From: Climacteris rufus
Lineage: Eukaryota; Chordata; Aves; Passeriformes; Climacteridae
Length of the DNA stretch: 64,000 bases
Assembly: GCA_013398175.1 (NCBI GenBank)
Contig: VZRZ01001077.1
Location: 1 to 64,000, forward strand
Direction of reading: 5' to 3'
The first letter of the stretch is position 1. The number at the start of each line of letters is the position of its first letter. The notes beneath the pieces were generated by a model, which worked only from the letters and a program-made list of their open reading frames with translations, was not told where the DNA came from and searched no databases. Below, piece after piece: positions 26,401 through 36,561 of this stretch. Position numbers and translations under genes: made by a program.

Positions 26401-29400
26401 TTGGGTTACTTATTAATGTAATTTTATGGGCAAAAAACCTTGATTCCAAATAAGACCAGCCATAGAACAAGCTTCCTGAAAATCTCATGTTTAGGGATAA
26501 ATCTGAATTATAAAACAATGAAAACTTGCTACATAATAATGAGGCTGTGCAGAACTAAACCTGAGCCATACTGATCTTACAGTGGGGCTGCTCTTTACTA
26601 TTGTAACTGCTAAAGAGATGTTAAAAAGCAACTTTGTTCAAAAAGCAATTTGTTAAGGTTTTGAAGTATTAATCTTTGAGAAAAATACCATATGGCTAAC
26701 TTTTCCAGGTCTTTGAATGGAACTTTTGTGTTCAGAAAAAAATCCAGTTAAATCAAAAAACAGAAGGATCAGACATAAAAGAAATAACACAGGACTAAAA
26801 CAGAACGCAATTTCAGAGCTTTTAATTTTTTCTAAGATCAACCCTACAGGATCAAACTAGTAACTATTATTTAGTAATTCTCATAGACGTGGAATTTCTG
26901 TCCACATCTCCATCACCTACACACTGAAATTGCAAAGGGCCATACACGGACACTCTGAAGCAAGACTTCCCCTCCATTTCAGAGATCTTGCTGATGTAAA
27001 AAAAACCCAGGTAAAATACTCTACAAAGAAATACTCTTCCAACAAAAATACTTCAAGCTATATCGGATGATTAAGTAATAAATCCATTATAGTAATGGAT
27101 GATTAAGGAATCACAGAACACACTGAGCTGAAAGGGGTGCACAAGAACCATTGAGTCCCACCCCTGGCCCTGCCCAGCCACCCCAACACCCCCACCCTGG
27201 GCACCCCTGGCCCCGCTGTCCCAGCCCCCTGGAGCTCTGGCAGCCTCGGGGCTGTGCCCATTCCCTGGGGAGCCTGGGCAGTGCCAGCACCTCTGGGGGA
27301 AGAACCTTTCCCTGATCTCCTTTCCTGATTCCCTCTGCCCTATCTCTGGTCACCACAGACAGAGCTCAGAGGCTGCTCCTCCTCTTCCCCCTCACGAGGA
27401 AGTTGCTGACCCCAGTGAGCGCCCTCAGTCTCCTCCGCTTGGAGAGACCAAGTGCCCTCCACTGCTCCTCACACAGCTTCCCCTCCAGGCCCTTCACCCT
27501 CCCTGTGGCCTCCTTTGTATGTGCTCTAACAGATCCTTTGTATATCTCCTCAGAAGGTATTTTATGTTTTTTCCTTCAATAAACCATTAGATCACTTGTT
27601 CAGCTTAGCACTGACTCAGAGAGAAAAACCCCTATTCCTGGTTCTGGACTAAATCATCAGTTTTGTTTCCTGTGGAAATTTCATTTTGAGGAGAGGGGGC
27701 AGATGTCCATCCAAGCACCAGCCCAGTGTAACACTAACCAGTTCAAGAGACCTCTGCAATCACATCTTGAGATGGTGTGGTTGCAGGCAATACAATAGAC
27801 AAAAAAAAAACCAAGGAAAACTCAGCATGTCTTCATATTTCATAGACATAATGATTTTCTAGCAGCTTTTAAACCATGTGCTTAAGATTAAACACTTTCT
27901 ATACAAACAGAAAATGCAAGTATGACTACACAAAGAAAAAAAAGTGGTAATCGTTTTGATAGCTAAAAAAGTTAATATTAAAAAAGGGAAAAGTACAGTC
28001 TGGTGAGGGCAGTTTCCCTAAAGCTGTATTGGTTCCAAGATCCAGCTAGAAAATTTCCACTCATTAAATTACTTTAAAACAATCAGCATGCCTCATGACT
28101 AACTTCATGAAATGAAGGAATAACTTAAACTTGTTCACACAGCTATTGAAATAGAAGTTTGCTCCGGTGTAATTTTTTTCTGCCTTGCATTACTACTACT
28201 CATTCCAGTCATTTGGTCTTACAGTACTATTTCTCACAGCTGGTCTGGGGACTGTCTGTTTTGTTTGGTTAAAGCACTGTTTGTTTACTCTAGTTACTTA
28301 AAGAACAGGTAAACAAAAACTTATCACCAATAGTATCGATATTTGGAGTACATGAAACACTCCAAATTCAATTTGATATGAATAATGCTCTAGAACATAC
28401 CATTTAAGGCTATATGCAGCAAAATAATTTCAAGTTCCTACAGGCTGGTTACTTGCAGTACGATGCCAAGAAACTGTCATGTTCCAAATTACTTTTGTCA
28501 CAAATTACTTCTGAATTAATATACAGACTTTAATAAATTTTTAGGAATAACTTGTTTAAAGCTGTTTCTATTATCCAATTCTTGTTCATCTTTTTCATAG
28601 TTCTTCTTTAACTCATTCACCTGGCATGTCCTGTTACCTTACAAATACTAAACTAGATTTTACGACATGGTGGATGGAGAGTCTCAACATGGACCATGAA
28701 CAAGGAACCAGACAGATGAAAGAACAGTTACAATCTGTATTTGTATGAACAGATCCTTTGAAGAAGAGACCAGACACTTCTGCCTGGTTTAATTACACAC
28801 ATTAGTCAGTGAGGTGTGGCACATCAGCCCAGTCCTAGAAGTAAGGAATTTCTTGCTTCTAAAAGCTTGACAGCTGCTAAAAAAATGTATCCAAATGAAC
28901 GGTAGAATAAAAATAAACCACATCAAACCTCTGTGTGACCACTTGTTCAGGAACAGAGAGAGCTTCACTGGTCTTTTTTCTAATGTATGTGCTTTGATTG
29001 CTTTGAAGATCAGACAACTACACCTGCATTTCACATCCATTCTTCTGTAGGAGAAGGCAGTGGTCTGTGGTGAAGATGTGCAAGACAGTCTGTTTTGAGG
29101 AGAGGACAGGTGCTGGGACGGGCAGGAAGGAAACCAGGGTGGCCCATGTTCCAGTACCTGTGAACATTCCTAAAAGCAGACACACACTTTTCACTCCAAT
29201 ATGGAAGATTTAGGCACCTCCAGATGATCCTTCCAGGTTTAGGTGGCTGCTGAGCTGGGGTGTTCTTTTGTTTGTGTGAATTGTGAACAATGGCAGATTT
29301 TTTAAGGTATCTCCTATTCAGAGACTGGTTTTTGAGAAATCTGTCTGCATCTATTTTACCTTGCATATACTTTGTGTGTGAGAAAATGAAAAAAAGTGTC

Positions 29401-30893
29401 TAGAAAGTTCTCTGAATTGCCACTGCATACATTTAAAACAATATAAAAGCATGTCTCACTGCTTATTCTCTACATGGCACTCACGGAGAACTTGAGTTTT
29501 GATGGGAAAGATGTAACAAAATGAGGGTTGCTTGCAACTGAAGATGATGTAAAACAGGAAAGTTGCTGAAAAATTCTGGGAGCAGACCATATTGAAAAAA
29601 AAATCCCCATCATGAGTACTTGTGATGCAACCACACCACCATGTCAAGAAAATGAGAGAATTGCTGAGAAGTCACAGGTTTAGAGGAAACCACTTCAGGC
29701 CACCAGTCTGACCTACATATCCCAGCCTTGATTAAGGGTAGGTAGGATTTCCAGGATTTATTAAAACCAGATTATAATTTTTCTTGGTTTGAGATTCATG
29801 ACTCCAAGCGTTTGTCAGGAAGGGAGGCTGTAAGGATAGATGTGCTACACAATCAAATGCAGTCTGTATGTAACCAGAAAGTTTTGCCAGTGACACAGAA
29901 GATGGTTTAGTACAATGGTTTCTCTGTGGCAGAGACTTAGGTTGCAATAAGAGCTGACTTTAGAATTTATTCCTTCCCAGAACAAGATAAAACACACTCT
30001 TTTACCGGTCTGGCTTTTCAGATAAGTAGCATGCTCAGCAAACTTCCTTTACATATAAACAGAATATGGGATAAACGCTTTCCAGTGAGGATCTCTGCTC
30101 ATGTTTTGACTACACGGAATAGGAAAAATGTAGATATTTCACTTCTTGTTTTCATTTGGATTACTGCATGGAAAACTGACCATACAGGCCCCACCTCTTC
30201 ACTAATTCCTCTTACTTTTGTAACTCCGTGTGGATATCCTCGAGTAACCTCACCGTGCTCTCCCCAGCCGCCCGGGCGGACAAAGCCCCGCAGGTGCGGG
30301 AGCTGCAGGCGGGTTCCCGGCAGGGGAGGGCCCCGGTGACGGGTGTGGGAGCCGGGCCCGGCCTGCCGGGGATGCTCTGCTCAGCCCTGCCTTGGCATCC
30401 CGCCCCGTGCAGCGCCTTCCCTACGGGAACAGCGCTGACCACACGAGAGACGGATAAAACCCCAGCAATAACCAGAACACCGACCGCAGATCGCCCGCAC
30501 CTCCAGGAGCTCGTCTCCCGCCCGGCCCCGCGGGGCAGCTGCGGGCTCGGGAAGAACACGAGAGAACACGGGGAGAACACGAGCACCGGGGAGAACACGG
30601 GCCCCGGGGAGAACACGGGCCCCGGGGAGAACACGGGCCCCGGGGAGAACACGGGCCCCGGGGAGAACACGGGCCCCGGGGAGAACACGGGCCCCGGGGA
30701 GAACACGGGCCCCGGGGAGAACACGGGCCCCGGGGAGAACACGGGCCCCGGGGAGAACACGGGCCCCGGGGAGAACACNCCGCCCCGCCCCGCTCCCGCC
30801 GAGCCCGGGCCCGGCCCTCACCCGCTCGGCGCCCGCCGGCTCCGCGCCCTCCGCCTGCCCGTTCAGCTCGTGGGTCTCGCTGCCGGAGTCCAT
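17260..30893 (-). CDS. NINJ1: Ninjurin-1, complete coding sequence in three exons (join of 30893-30822, 22416-22182, 17414-17260)
   Basis: NINJ1 is a small plasma-membrane protein, first described as a nerve-injury-induced adhesion molecule and now known to oligomerise and rupture the plasma membrane late in lytic cell death. The exons join as 72 + 235 + 155 nt = 462 nt, giving 153 residues plus a stop; the human protein has 152. Seen in the sequence: an N-terminus starting MDSGSETHELNG, which matches the NINJ1 start; an adhesion-motif region around residues 25-38; the near-invariant PININHYANKKSAAESMLD block (36-54), which forms the amphipathic helices; a first hydrophobic segment at about 77-103; the KYDLNNPAKH linker (104-113); a second hydrophobic segment at about 122-142; and a short tail ending ASRQ. 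AAESMLDIALLMANASQLKA and FGVQKP favour NINJ1 over NINJ2. Intron 1 is 8405 bp in phase 0 and intron 2 is 4767 bp in phase 1. The assignment is very secure; the UTR ends are not resolved. Confidence 0.96.
18193..18275 (-). mobile_element. CR1 LINE 3' tail fragment in NINJ1 intron 2
   Basis: The reversed tail atagaatcattaaggctgg is followed by aaaagacctccaagatcatc and a gtctaacctttgacc block. About 80 bp remain. It is in the same sense as NINJ1. Confidence 0.85.
21855..22062 (+). mobile_element. CR1 LINE 3' fragment in NINJ1 intron 2
   Basis: It contains ggaacaggctgtccaggga, gagtcaccgtccctgaag, atggcagtgctgggttaa, ggggtcttttccaacctaag and the tail tgattctatgactct. It is antisense to NINJ1 and resembles the copy at 35618-35991. 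Its right end lies about 120 bp from exon 2. Confidence 0.88.
22182..22416 (-). CDS. NINJ1: NINJ1 coding exon 2 (residues 25-102 plus the first base of codon 103)
   Basis: The acceptor is a pyrimidine-rich tract ending catttcag, and the exon begins at 22416 with CACAGAATG. It ends CTTG before donor GTAGGT (first base 22181). It encodes HRMSQWFQRNRPIN, then the conserved helix block including NHYANKKSAAESMLD, EQGPSFSFYIP, and the first membrane segment ending GVLLIFL. Lys46 and Asp54 correspond to human K45 and D53 with an offset of one. In the adhesion region Trp30 and Arg33 align with human W29 and R32, but human W31 is replaced by Gln32. Reading straight into the intron gives a false C-terminus (GR then stop), so this exon is not a stand-alone gene. 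Confidence 0.96.
25011..25096. repeat. Exact 43-bp tandem duplication in NINJ1 intron 1
   Basis: Two copies of a 43-bp block starting agtcagacttttttctcag and ending cttcaccacaa lie directly head to tail (25011-25053 and 25054-25096). I see no difference between them. No further copies flank the pair. Confidence 0.95.
27107..27535 (-). mobile_element. Diverged CR1-like LINE fragment in NINJ1 intron 1
   Basis: It begins aaggaatcacagaacacac, followed by gagtcccacccctggccc, ccccgctgtcccagcccc, cattccctggggagcctggg, gggaagaacctttccctgat and a ctcacgaggaagttgctgac block. The order matches a CR1 3' region of the older subfamily also present, in plus orientation, at 59470-59874. The right end is vague. 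Confidence 0.75.
30573..30778. repeat. 18-bp GC-rich minisatellite in NINJ1 intron 1
   Basis: The unit is gagaacacgggccccggg on the plus strand. Perfect units start at 30591 and every 18 bp to 30771 (ten full units plus the first 8 bp of the next); one variant unit (gagaacacgagcaccggg) starts at 30573. Less regular gagaacacg words occur just to the left. The array ends directly at an unresolved base (N, 30779). It lies 42 bp inside intron 1 from the exon-1 donor. Because 18 is a multiple of 3 and the unit lacks stops, it produces artificial repetitive open frames on both strands. Confidence 0.97.
30822..30893 (-). CDS. NINJ1: NINJ1 coding exon 1 (residues 1-24)
   Basis: The exon runs from the ATG at 30893-30891 to codon CGG at 30824-30822, followed by donor GTGAGG (first base 30821). 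It encodes MDSGSETHELNG, then a Gln/Ala/Glu/Gly/Pro-rich stretch ending GAER. The MDSG..ELNG start is typical of NINJ1. The start codon has G at -3 and G at +4, a strong Kozak context. The exon lies inside a CpG island. It ends on a codon boundary (phase 0), which fits exon 2. The 5' UTR continues to higher coordinates, but no cap site can be fixed from sequence alone. Confidence 0.92.
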
Positions 30894-31135
30894 CGCGGCT
30901 GCCGCGGGCCCCTCCTGTCCCGGACGGGCCGAGCCGCGGAGGAAATCGCTCCCCGCGAAGCTCCGCGTACCGGAGCCAGCCCGGCCTCCCCGCAGAGCGG
31001 CCCGGGGACGTTCCCCGCGGCGGGCCCGCCTCCTCCCGCCTCCTTCCCCTTCCCTCCCTCCCTCTCCGCCGCGGGCCCGGGGCCGGAGCTCGCCCAGCCC
31101 GGCTTGAGCCCCGCTTTCCAGTGTTGGCCGGGAAT

Positions 31136-34100
31136 CCCAGTGCCTGTTCTGGTATGGAGGGAGTCGGTAATGCGTGCAAATGGCTCGTTTCAGAAATCTC
31201 TCTTGGCAAAGTGGAAGTCCAAGGCTTGATTTTTAAGAGCGCTCTGATCAGTGTTCTTAGGGTTTCAGTATAATTATCCCTTTTTTTTTTCTCATTATGC
31301 TATATATTTTTGCTCCCTATGCCGTTTTCCCACCTGTATTGTGATAAAAGGCACATATAAAAACAATCAACATCATCAAAGGAACATTGGATGCATGGAA
31401 ATACCTGGCAGCAAGAGCAGTAATGTAAGCATAAACTATGCAACAATACAAAATAATTTAAATTACAGTTTAAAATGTAAACCTTCCCCCACTTAAATTT
31501 AACAGTGTTCAGAATAAAGAATAAATGTAGAAAAACGGGGGTTTATATGACCACATGTGATCTCTTTTAAAGCCTGAATTGCTCATCTGCACCAAAAATG
31601 TTTCTGAGCAGTTGTTAAATGAGCCGCTTTTCTATGTGAAGAGTCCAAATGTGTATTCCCCAAGTTAACTCACTCAAAATCTGTTATGTTAGGAATTGCT
31701 TTCCTCATCCTCTAAAGAGAATTAAAGGCTATTCTATTTACAGAATGCAAGCAAACGTATAGACTATAAATAAGCATACAGAATGTAAATATATATAACT
31801 GTAATTTTTTAAAAGATACTAAGAAAAATGAAGAATGCAGGCTGAGGCTTAAGGATTGTGACACATCAAGTAAAAATTTCTCCCATATACCATATCCCTG
31901 CAGCTTTTCCCATGCAGCAGTTAAGCTCACCTCTCTGACATGCAATAAATTCTTACCAGGTAGGAGAGTGGAATTGTAGCAGCCACCTTAAAATTTTATG
32001 TGTCTCTGACTGTTTAGTCCTTTGGAGTTTCTCCAGTGGCGTTGGATGGAAGTTCATTTTCACCTCATCATTAAACTGCACTGACTTCTCGTATCTGACT
32101 CCTGTTTAGGAGTCCACAGTTATTTTTTGTTAAAGTAGACTTAATTGGTGACTGAACCCATTTTTGGAGTCCACACAAAAGCATATGGACAACCAGATGT
32201 GGCAAAGTACAAATTAAGGACATGTTGGGCTTCTATTTTTCATGCTAAAGGTTATTGAAAATTTCATTTCACTGTTCTCAACACTATGCTCATTAATGTT
32301 CGTCACACAAAACCCCTTTGACACAACGTACACTCGCCAGTTACTGCCTTCGTAAACGGCACAGTGAACATTTACTTAATTAGACAGGAAATCCTTATCT
32401 GTTGTGACTCCTTGGCCATGTCTTTAGTGCAGAGAGAGAGAAATAAAGTTTATTATTATAGTCCACAGAAAATGGAAGAAACAATGAGAGCAAAGATATG
32501 TGTGTATGTGTATAAAGCACACTGTTGTCAGTTTTTAACAAGCACAAAGCTTTCCTTAATTTTTGGGTTTCTGGTAGCTAAACTTCAGTAATACACTCAG
32601 CTAGGCCTGCCTTTGTCAGATATATTACCTGTTCATTTAACAGTCATTAAATATGCATGGACATAATTGTTGCTGCATTTGGATCCCAAGACAACCTGGT
32701 CAGAACCCTCTCTAGTTGCAAGCATCCAGTGACATTTTCAAAGATACTGCTATATTTTTAATGACCCCTCTCTCATCTTCTGCACCTCCTTGCAAATGCA
32801 TTTTGAGAGATTTTTTTGGCAGTTGTAAAGGTTTTATCTGCTTTACTGAAATTATTCTGCCCTTAGTCCTAGAAATGAGAGACCTGCTCTTTGTACATGA
32901 CATGTCCATGTACATGATAGTGCTGAGTTATTCCTCCCGTGTGCTAACTCCCTTTGTGCTGCACAATCACATGCCAAAGAACCTGGTGCACCCTCCTCCC
33001 CCTTTTTCCACGCCACACTGCTACCTGAGGACTTTAAGCTATCTGAAACACTTGTTCATAACAGCAGGACTTGTTAATCCTGTGGGAAATGGGTGTCATT
33101 TCAGTGGAACTGGGAAGCAGCTGTATTTGTGTTTGTGAGACATACAGTCTGAAACAGTCGGTTTTCTGCTGAAACTTTGTATTGTTGCATTTGTCAGTCC
33201 AATGTAATTTTTTTAACAATAAAATTGTCTGTTATCCAGCCTTTGAGTTAGTTCTGTGGGTTGAATCTGAAAAAACAGAATCTTTTGCTGCTTATGAAAA
33301 AGACCTTGTGCTCCCTATAGGGAAATAGCCACAGGTCACAGTCTGCAGCCATGGATTGAAACAAGACCACACTCTGTGGTGGATTGGCCTTGTTGACATG
33401 TGAATTATAAAAAAGAGAGCCTGCAAGTGTTGTCACAGGATTCTGAGTCAGGGGTTTTGGGGAGTGTTTTGCAGAGCAGCTATTGGAGGGTGTGGGGAGA
33501 GTCCTTGGGACCACTGTCAGAATTGAAATCTGGATGGGAATATTCAAAACAAAGAAACCCCACTGCTCTGCATCTTATCATCATAGCTATGAAAGGAATT
33601 TCCAGTCTCTATTAGACTCTCAAGCTGTTAATAGTTATTAACTGGTTTGTGTTTTTTTCCCTCAAAATCATTGATGACTATGTGACAGACACAGAAGGAC
33701 CCTAAAACACAACTGAAAAACAACAGAAAGGGCAGCACATTACATTTCACAAAAATTTCAAGAGGTTTTTGCTTTGACTTGGTTTTGGGGAGGGATTTGC
33801 ATTTTATTTTGCTAGAGATTAATTTTCTCTGCCTGAACACTATTTATGTGGCCAAAGAGACAACCTGAAGAAAACCAAAACGACAAAAAAATGTGTGGTA
33901 CTCCCTGCCATTTGTGGTCACTATAAAAACAAGCCGTGATGCAAACTGGTACTTCTGGCACAAATTTAAGTGAACAAATTGGCATTTGGTATCATTTCCC
34001 TGTGGGAAAATGCATCAGTCATGATGGGAAGGGAGGGAATTAAGGAGGAGGGTGCTGGTGATGAAAAATGAGGCTGGTTGAGGTGTTTAACATGGATATA

Positions 34101-35617
34101 GAGGTTGAAATTCCCCAGCTGGTACTTTGCATCAGGTACAACTGCATCACTGTTTATAATCTCTTTCTACTTTCTTCACATCCTACTTTTTTTTATCTGA
34201 CGTCTAAATTTACATACATGGAATTTTAGTTCCATGCCCTGGCAACTACTCTAAAAGAAAAAAAAAAAAGCAACCTTAAATCCCTTTTTATCTTACTGCA
34301 AGACTTGTGTAGTTCGATTGTTTCTTTGTTCTGGGAAGAGGTGAAAGTGCATCATATTTTTGAAACTGCTTGGAGTGAAAGTACATTGTTTTGTACTCTT
34401 TCTTTCTTTTTTAGTTTCCTATTATTCCTGCAAGCCTTCCATTATGTCCTGCAGAAATTCATGGTGTTTTAAAAATAATATTAAAGTAAATACTTAATTT
34501 AGTTAGTTCTTAATTATTCCAAATGCCTGACTCATTTTAATGAAAATAAGATTAATAAAAATAGCTAGCTGTTAGTATCTGATATCTCTTTAGTTTATGA
34601 CTACTTATAGTTGTGAATTCTAGGAAGGAAACTGACTTTTTTTTTAATATTTCACTTGAGTTATGTGTTTAGTTGTTTTCTTGTTTTTTCTTGTCATAAT
34701 TTCCCATCTGATGCTTGTTCTTTATGCTTGTGTGAACTGCTTGGGAGCTGGGAGAAGATAGACAAAAAGGGATTTCCATGGTGCTCACTGTGAGTGGAGA
34801 TGTGCAGGACAGAGATGTTCACCTAAGGAAAAGAGACCTATCTCACTTTTCCTTTTTAAAGGAAAATTGGGTGGGTAAAAGAATCAAAGCATTAAATTGA
34901 AGAAAAAGCAAAGGAGAAGGGCCTGACAAACACCCAGCCTGGCAGTGGAACTGCAGAATTCTCTGCATCTTCCATTCATCCCTCTAAAATCAGTCTTTGC
35001 TTCATGTGCTTCTGTCTGCTTATTCCCAGCAAGACAGTCTGTTTAAAATAGCTTCATAATGTGTATGAAAATGGTGCTTTTTTATATAATGAATGGTGCC
35101 AGTATGGAATTACCTCTCTTGGTTGGACATGCCCAGCAGTGTAACCAACACTGCAGGCTTATCTCCTGAAGTTTGTTTTGTGTCCCGAGGTCATAAAACA
35201 TAATTTAGATCAGACTTGTTGCATACCCTGGCTATTTAATAAGTCTGTATTTAAGTGACACTATTAATTCCAGAGAGCCATAATATTTATCTTACACAAT
35301 TACTGACTTGCAACAAACTGCAACTTAGTCTGGAGCAATAAGGGGAAGGTAAGGCTGGAAGGTCTGGTCTGATTGTGGCAATCAAGCACATACCCACTGC
35401 AAAAAAAGTTTAAATAGGCTATTAGGGCAAGGCTGTGTGTTGGAGAGAAAGAGGAAGAAAGACTTAAAACTATTTTGGGTTATGACTGCAGCCATCAGTA
35501 ATATTAGAGAGAGTTATGGATGGAGGAGTTGGTTGGGCATGCACACTGAAAGACGTTTAGATAACCTGAAATTTGCCAAAGTAAAGGTTTGGCCTGAGGA
35601 TTAGTTGTAGCAGTACA
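31136..35617. other. Upstream flank of NINJ1, no gene recognised
   Basis: AT-rich DNA on the far side of the NINJ1 promoter. A 140-codon plus-strand frame (32716-33138) is followed by AATAAA near 33219, but its translation has no domain that I recognise. The 19-mer at 33046-33064 matches the end of the LTR-like element at 7995-8547. An A-rich run lies at 34258-34269. Confidence 0.4.
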
Positions 35618-35991
35618 TCTGTGTTAACTTGGAAAAAAGGAAGCTCAAGGGAGACCTTTTTGCTCTCTACAGCCACCTGAAAGGAGGTTGTAATGAGGTG
35701 GGTGTCAGTCTCTTTTCCCAGGTAATAATTGAGAGGACAAGAGCAAATGGCCCCAAGTTGTGCCAGGGAAATCTTACATTGGATATTAGGGAAAAATTTC
35801 ATGGAAGGGGTGGTCAAGCACTGGAGCAGGCTGTCCAGGGCAGTGGTGCAGTCACCATCCCCAGAAGTGTTTAAAAAACGTGTAGATATGGCACACATGG
35901 TTTATTGGTGAAAATGGGGGTGGTGCTGGGTTGGTGGTTGGACTTGATGATCTTAAAGGTCTTTTCCAACCTCTTCTATGATTCCATGATC
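35618..35991 (+). mobile_element. CR1 LINE 3' fragment
   Basis: Plus-strand CR1: ggaagctcaagggagacc, ttttgctctctacagccacc, ttgtgccagggaaatctta, gcactggagcaggctgtcc, ggacttgatgatcttaaagg, ttttccaacctcttctatg and the tail attccatgat. It is missing everything upstream of the 3' region. Confidence 0.92.
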
Positions 35992-36457
35992 TGCTATGGT
36001 CACACAATCAGAGAATCAGGTCATTAGGATGTTTTTAGGTGCTGCAACAGGTGTCTGGGGAAGAGGGGGTTACATTTGTGGGTGTATAACATCAATATGA
36101 CAAGCAGTTTTCTGTATTGCAGGCAGATATCTAATTCTCTGCTACTTCAGAACTCATTTTGTGAGTGATTACATTGCACAACACAGGAAAAGGAGGACTT
36201 TTGAATCCCCTGTATAATAACTTACTTTCATTGCTGGAGTTGCTCCCGATTAACTGAAACTATAGGGCTGCCTGGCAGCCCCAGGAGTCAAGACACATGG
36301 ATGGTTATGACACTATCAAAGTTCTGAGAGTGACCAGAATGTTTTGATTTATGATCAGCTTTCATGAAAAGCCAATGATCAAGGCAAGGGATGGCGCCCT
36401 TCCATCCTAATTAGTAGGATCTGGAAGGACATTTTGGGACATTTTCCAGACATTCTG
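35992..36457. other. Short unique stretch between two CR1 copies
   Basis: Nothing supported. The words cacacaatcagagaatcagg at 36001 resemble a reversed CR1 tail but cannot be followed further. Confidence 0.3.
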
Positions 36458-36561
36458 GACAGACATTAGTGGAAGGTTCCCTGTCCATAGCAAGAGGGTT
36501 GGGACAAGATGGTCTTTGAGGTTCCTTACAACCCAAAACATTCCATGATTCTTCGATTCTG
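36458..36561 (+). mobile_element. CR1 LINE 3' tail fragment
   Basis: It contains gtggaaggttccctgtcca, gggttgggacaagatggtc, gaggttccttacaaccca and the tail ttccatgattcttcgattc. About 100 bp are recognisable, with several substitutions. Confidence 0.8.

Larger units (their letters stand above)
22417..30821 (-). other. NINJ1: NINJ1 intron 1
   Basis: The intron starts GTGAGG at 30821 and ends catttcag at 22417. It is 8405 bp and phase 0. Its first 580 bp or so are CpG-island sequence that includes the 18-bp minisatellite; the rest is AT-rich. It also holds an exact 43-bp tandem duplication (25011-25096) and one CR1-like element (27107-27535). The minus-strand frame 29366-29031 (111 codons) has no recognisable family and no convincing splice context. 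Confidence 0.85.
30241..31135 (-). promoter_or_regulatory. NINJ1: CpG island and probable NINJ1 promoter
   Basis: This stretch is very GC- and CpG-rich, while the DNA on both sides is AT-rich. It contains NINJ1 exon 1, its donor, the start of intron 1 and roughly 240 bp upstream of the ATG. GC-box-like runs (ccgccccgccccgc) lie at 30780-30793 and a ccttccctccctccctc tract at about 31047-31063. No TATA box is apparent near the expected start, which fits a CpG-island promoter. The island also gives a long spurious plus-strand open frame. Confidence 0.8.

Noticed and set aside
29031..29366. 111-codon minus-strand frame in NINJ1 intron 1, considered as an alternative exon
   Set aside because: It matches nothing in the NINJ1 family and lacks matching splice sites and phase; the three-exon model is already complete.
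30573..30778. Direct repeats considered as a CRISPR-like array
   Set aside because: The units are contiguous with no spacers and lie in a vertebrate intron.
30228..31229. 333-codon plus-strand open frame over the CpG island
   Set aside because: It crosses the 18-bp repeat and runs antisense to NINJ1 exon 1. Its length is explained by high GC content and a stop-free repeat of period 18.
32716..33138. 140-codon plus-strand frame followed by AATAAA
   Set aside because: There is no recognisable domain, no convincing splice sites and no repeat-derived protein similarity; frames of this length occur by chance in this window.
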